In this document: positions 62,918 through 64,000 of the stretch, piece by piece | Numbering within the stretch: position 1 is the first letter of the stretch | Layout of the letters: each line of letters opens with the position of its first letter | NCBI GenBank assembly: GCA_029268515.1 | Contig: JAQWNP010000010.1 | Coordinates: 124,001 to 188,000 of the forward strand | Direction: 5' to 3' | Length of the DNA stretch: 64,000 bases | From: Phycisphaerales bacterium | Lineage (GTDB): Bacteria; Planctomycetota; Phycisphaerae; Phycisphaerales; SM1A02 | Notes under the pieces: generated by a model | What the model was told of the DNA's origin: nothing | Databases searched by the model: none | The model's input: only the letters and a program-made list of their open reading frames with translations | Position numbers and translations under genes: made by a program

Positions 62918-64000
62918 ATGCTTATTCTTGATCGTTATATTGCTACTCGCTTGCTGATCAACTTTGTTGTTTTGTTTGCTATCGTTTTTTTGTTTGGGAT
63001 TTCGATTGACCTTGTTCTGAATCTCGACAACTTCCTTGGCAAAGCGAGTGAAATGAATGGTGATGACAGTGGCTTGATAGCCAACTTTTTCACTGGATCA
63101 TGGCTGGCGGTTAACTTCTATGGTCCCATGGTTTTCCAGTTCTATGCATACCTATATGGTCTCGCACTTATTGGTGCTATTGGTTTTACACTAACTCAAC
63201 TGGTGAGAAATCGAGAGCTCATTGCAATTCTTGCTTCTGGTTTGAGTTTACACAGAATCTCATTCCCAATTATGGGTGTTGCTTTCTTGCTCTGCATACT
63301 TCAGATTCTCAATCAGGAGCTACTGTTGCCACGTGTCGCGCCGCTTTTGTTACGGGGGCATGCAAGCCTTGGTGCAGAAAGCGTATCAGACTTTATTGTT
63401 CCCTTTACACCAGATGAAGCTGGAAACCTGTTACTTGCTTCTGGGTTTTCTCCAGAATCAGAAATGCTAGATTCGCCAACGGTCCTGGTTCGTAACGAAG
63501 ACGGGCAGACCGTAAGAAGAATCTCAGCAGATTCGGCTTCATGGGATGAAGAGCGGCACGGATGGGTGTTTGAAAAGGGAAGAGTGATTGAGTTTGATTT
63601 AGGCGGGGCAGGTGAGTGGCTTCCAGAGTCCGGTGCAGCTGAAATTGAATTTTATGAAACGGATCTATCTCCCCGCGCACTGACGGCCCGTGAGTACGGA
63701 CATTATCTCGGAATGCTGAGTATGGGGCAGCTCTCAGAGATGCTGGATGCAGGTGGTGGGGCTGACAAGGCCACTATCAATAGATTTTGGTATTCACGTT
63801 TTTCAAGTGTTTTCGTCACATTGCTCGTGATTATTATTTGCCTACCATTCTTTCTTCTGCGATTGCCGGGTGATCTTCTACTCAAGAGTGTTTTATGCGC
63901 AGGCACAGCTGTTCCGCTGATGTTGGGGATGGCCATTGTTCTGATTGCGCCACTGCCTGGTTTGGGCCCACTGCAAAGCGCCTTTCTGCCAGTTATTGTT
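62918..64000 (+). CDS. LptF/LptG-family permease (partial, runs off window)
   Basis: ATG at 62918 opens a frame that is unbroken to the window end (361 codons). 'MLILDRYIATRLLINFVVLF' is the first helix, 'NRELIAILASGLSLHRI' gives the E-L-x-A-x-x-A-x-G-(L/I)-S signature, and a periplasmic beta-rich domain (about 140-285) follows. Helices near 'FVTLLVIIICLPFFLLR' and 'GMAIVLIAPLPG' belong to the C-terminal set. It is the natural partner of the preceding gene in the heterodimer LptF-LptG of LPS export. Which of the two is F and which G is not decided. The stop and last helix lie beyond 64000. Confidence 0.88.
   Translation, partial: MLILDRYIATRLLINFVVLFAIVFLFGISIDLVLNLDNFLGKASEMNGDDSGLIANFFTGSWLAVNFYGPMVFQFYAYLYGLALIGAIGFTLTQLVRNRELIAILASGLSLHRISFPIMGVAFLLCILQILNQELLLPRVAPLLLRGHASLGAESVSDFIVPFTPDEAGNLLLASGFSPESEMLDSPTVLVRNEDGQTVRRISADSASWDEERHGWVFEKGRVIEFDLGGAGEWLPESGAAEIEFYETDLSPRALTAREYGHYLGMLSMGQLSEMLDAGGGADKATINRFWYSRFSSVFVTLLVIIICLPFFLLRLPGDLLLKSVLCAGTAVPLMLGMAIVLIAPLPGLGPLQSAFLPVIV

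Noticed and set aside
1-64000. Defence island, CRISPR array, prophage or transposon
   Set aside because: No regularly spaced repeats, Cas, integrase, transposase, toxin-antitoxin pair or phage structural genes were recognised; the lone methyltransferase is not enough to call a defence system.

Overview
The window reads as chromosome of a marine planctomycete of the Phycisphaerae type. This rests on secreted proteins that end in Phycisphaerae-style dockerin repeats (8682-11321, 18948-21674), a protein with a PEP-CTERM-like tail (50026-50748), tandem cysteine-rich repeats, and a squalene-type C30 carotenoid gene set of the kind known from planctomycetes. Taxonomy is inferred from style and gene content only; there is no rRNA. 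No rRNA, tRNA, CRISPR array, phage, plasmid origin or intact insertion sequence was recognised. Coding density is high and base composition looks close to balanced throughout.

Layout. 1-3366 (-): four envelope lipoprotein genes (two LpoB-like, one COG3014-like, one YcfL-like, cut by the window edge). 3606-5000: an unknown cytoplasmic protein. 5131-6317 (-): two small heat-shock proteins behind a possible sigma-54 promoter. 6587-18715: a DnaQ-like exonuclease, an SDR enzyme, a large LamG/dockerin secreted protein, three transporters (two MFS, one TauE/SafE), polyphosphate kinase and a FUSC-like membrane protein. 18747-23059: hairpin-rich spacer, an FG-GAP/dockerin protein, then a decayed stretch with an imperfect repeat and a truncated glycosyltransferase fragment beside a small DUF2892 membrane protein. 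23132-25922 (-): three overlapping surface-polysaccharide genes, one of them a glycosyltransferase fused to an acetyltransferase. 26065-35254: hydrolase lipoprotein, asparaginase-family enzyme, FMN oxidase, metal-binding domain, secreted metalloprotease, acetoacetyl-CoA synthetase, a sigma-like protein and an arginase. 35326-42086: carotenoid glycoside-ester cluster. 42156-50748: MFS carrier, HD protein, GDP-fucose genes with a glycosyltransferase, GH18-like lipoprotein, UPF0173 hydrolase, DNA methyltransferase, PEP-CTERM-type protein. 51110-56279 (-): part of the division and cell-wall cluster (murC-murB-ddl-ftsQ plus a membrane protein). 56370-57755: NtrC-type regulator. 57780-60989 (-): four pseudopilin-like genes. 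61253-64000: two LptF/LptG-type permeases, the second cut by the window edge.

How the genes fit together. Much of the window serves the cell envelope: peptidoglycan precursors and division, lipoproteins that may regulate peptidoglycan synthases, LPS export, fucose-containing polysaccharide, polysaccharide acetylation, and a carotenoid that the cluster predicts to be oxidised, glycosylated and acylated as in staphyloxanthin synthesis. The strongest unexpected signals are small-scale. The arginase gene begins inside a decayed antisense copy of the 3' end of the neighbouring carotenoid-cluster glycosyltransferase, so the arginase core is flanked by two direct copies of that end. A secreted metalloprotease has an in-frame signal peptide with no ATG, GTG or TTG to start it. 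I found no clear defence island or wholly new multi-gene system; the lipoprotein operon at the left edge is the best candidate for an undescribed machine.
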